Origin: Limnohabitans sp. | GTDB lineage: Bacteria; Pseudomonadota; Gammaproteobacteria; Burkholderiales; Burkholderiaceae_C | Assembly: GCA_018883305.1 (NCBI GenBank) | Contig: VEQI01000210.1 | Location: 1-6,250 of the forward strand | Direction: 5' to 3' | DNA: 6,250 nucleotides | Shown here: piece by piece, positions 5,695 through 6,250 of the stretch | Numbering within the stretch: position 1 is the first letter of the stretch | Layout: the number at the start of each line of letters is the position of its first letter | Notes under the pieces: model-generated | Told to the model about the DNA's origin: nothing | Database searches by the model: none | The model's input: the letters and a program-made list of their open reading frames with translations, nothing else | Program-made: the position numbers and the translations under genes

Positions 5695-6250
5695 ATGAAT
5701 GCTTCCTTGCTAATGACCCTGACCCTGGCGGTGCTGCTGCTGGCCAACCTGGGCACCAAACTGTGGTTGGCTACCCGACAGGCCCGCCACGTGGCCCGTC
5801 ACCGCGATGCGGTCCCCAGTGCTTTCGCCACCGCCATCACGCTGGAGGCGCATCGCAAGGCGGCCGACTACACCCTGGCCAAATCACGCCTGGCCGTGTG
5901 GGACATCGCCCTGGAGGCTTTGTTGCTGCTGGGCTGGACGCTGCTGGGCGGACTGGACTGGCTCAACCGCACGCTGCTGGATCTGATGGGTCCGGGCATG
6001 GTGCAGCAATTGGCGCTGGTGTTGTGCTTTGTGCTGATTGGCGGGCTGTTGAGCCTGCCGCTCTCGCTCTACCAGACCTTTGTGGTGGAGCAACGCTTTG
6101 GCTTCAACAAGATGACCTGGGGCCTGTGGTTGAGTGATCTGATCAAGGGTTTGGTCTTGGGCCTGGTGCTGGGACTGCCCATCGTCTGGCTGATCCTGTG
6201 GCTGATGGCCGCGGGCGGCAACCTCTGGTGGCTCTGGGCCTGGGCTGCGC
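5695..6250 (+). CDS. M48 family (Ste24/CAAX-protease-like) membrane metalloprotease, N-terminal part (3' truncated by window)
   Basis: The 185 visible residues form the N-terminal membrane domain of an M48 peptidase of the Ste24 type. These are inner-membrane zinc proteases involved in membrane protein quality control in bacteria. Predicted membrane segments lie at about residues 4-26, 68-90, 103-127 and 148-172. Family signatures seen are EAHRKAADY (51-59) with the following AKSRLA, and the conserved block SLYQTFVVEQRFGFNKMT (124-141) ending in the LWLSDLIKG segment. The catalytic HExxH lies beyond the window, so activity cannot be judged. The start is the ATG at 5695, which aligns well with the hydrophobic first helix. 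There is no Shine-Dalgarno before it; a weak -10-like TACACT at 5681-5686 sits only 8 bases upstream, so a very short leader is possible. It is divergent from orn. Confidence 0.88.
   Translation, partial: MNASLLMTLTLAVLLLANLGTKLWLATRQARHVARHRDAVPSAFATAITLEAHRKAADYTLAKSRLAVWDIALEALLLLGWTLLGGLDWLNRTLLDLMGPGMVQQLALVLCFVLIGGLLSLPLSLYQTFVVEQRFGFNKMTWGLWLSDLIKGLVLGLVLGLPIVWLILWLMAAGGNLWWLWAWAA

Overview
The window reads as a GC-rich chromosomal segment of a betaproteobacterium, most likely Burkholderiales and perhaps Comamonadaceae-like. This is inferred from the general look of the proteins (oligoribonuclease, DEAD-box helicase, HMG-CoA-lyase-type protein) and from high GC and third-position GC. 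No rRNA or tRNA marker is present to confirm it. Gene density is high, and I see no insertion sequence, phage gene, CRISPR array or structural RNA gene.

Layout, left to right. Positions 1-386 (+) are the C-terminal part of a hydroxymethylglutaryl-CoA lyase-type enzyme, cut by the window edge. It converges on a stand-alone type II 3-dehydroquinate dehydratase (aroQ, 417-875, -). Divergent from aroQ is a probable three-gene operon on the + strand: a carboxymuconolactone-decarboxylase (CMD)-domain protein without a CxxC (959-1480), an AhpD-like CMD/alkylhydroperoxidase protein with the complete redox motif (1495-2082), and a short-chain dehydrogenase/reductase relative that has lost all four catalytic tetrad residues (2120-2914). 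A strong GC hairpin at 2925-2949 separates this operon from the convergent DEAD-box RNA helicase (2936-4852, -), whose C-terminal tail carries a seven-residue tandem repeat. Upstream of the helicase is a 210-base leader with a probable extended -10 promoter and small hairpins. Next come oligoribonuclease (orn, 5063-5656, -) and, divergent from it, the N-terminal half of an M48/Ste24-type membrane metalloprotease (5695 to the window end).

Functionally, the right half is RNA metabolism (helicase remodelling RNA, Orn finishing decay of 2-5-mers) plus membrane protein quality control. The left half is small-molecule metabolism: acyl-CoA lyase, dehydroquinate dehydration, and a small CMD/AhpD/SDR operon of unknown substrate. 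Most genes are ordinary housekeeping. The points deserving a second look are the tetrad-less SDR and its CMD partners, the heptad-repeat tail of the helicase, and the helicase leader. I do not see convincing evidence for a wholly new multi-gene system.
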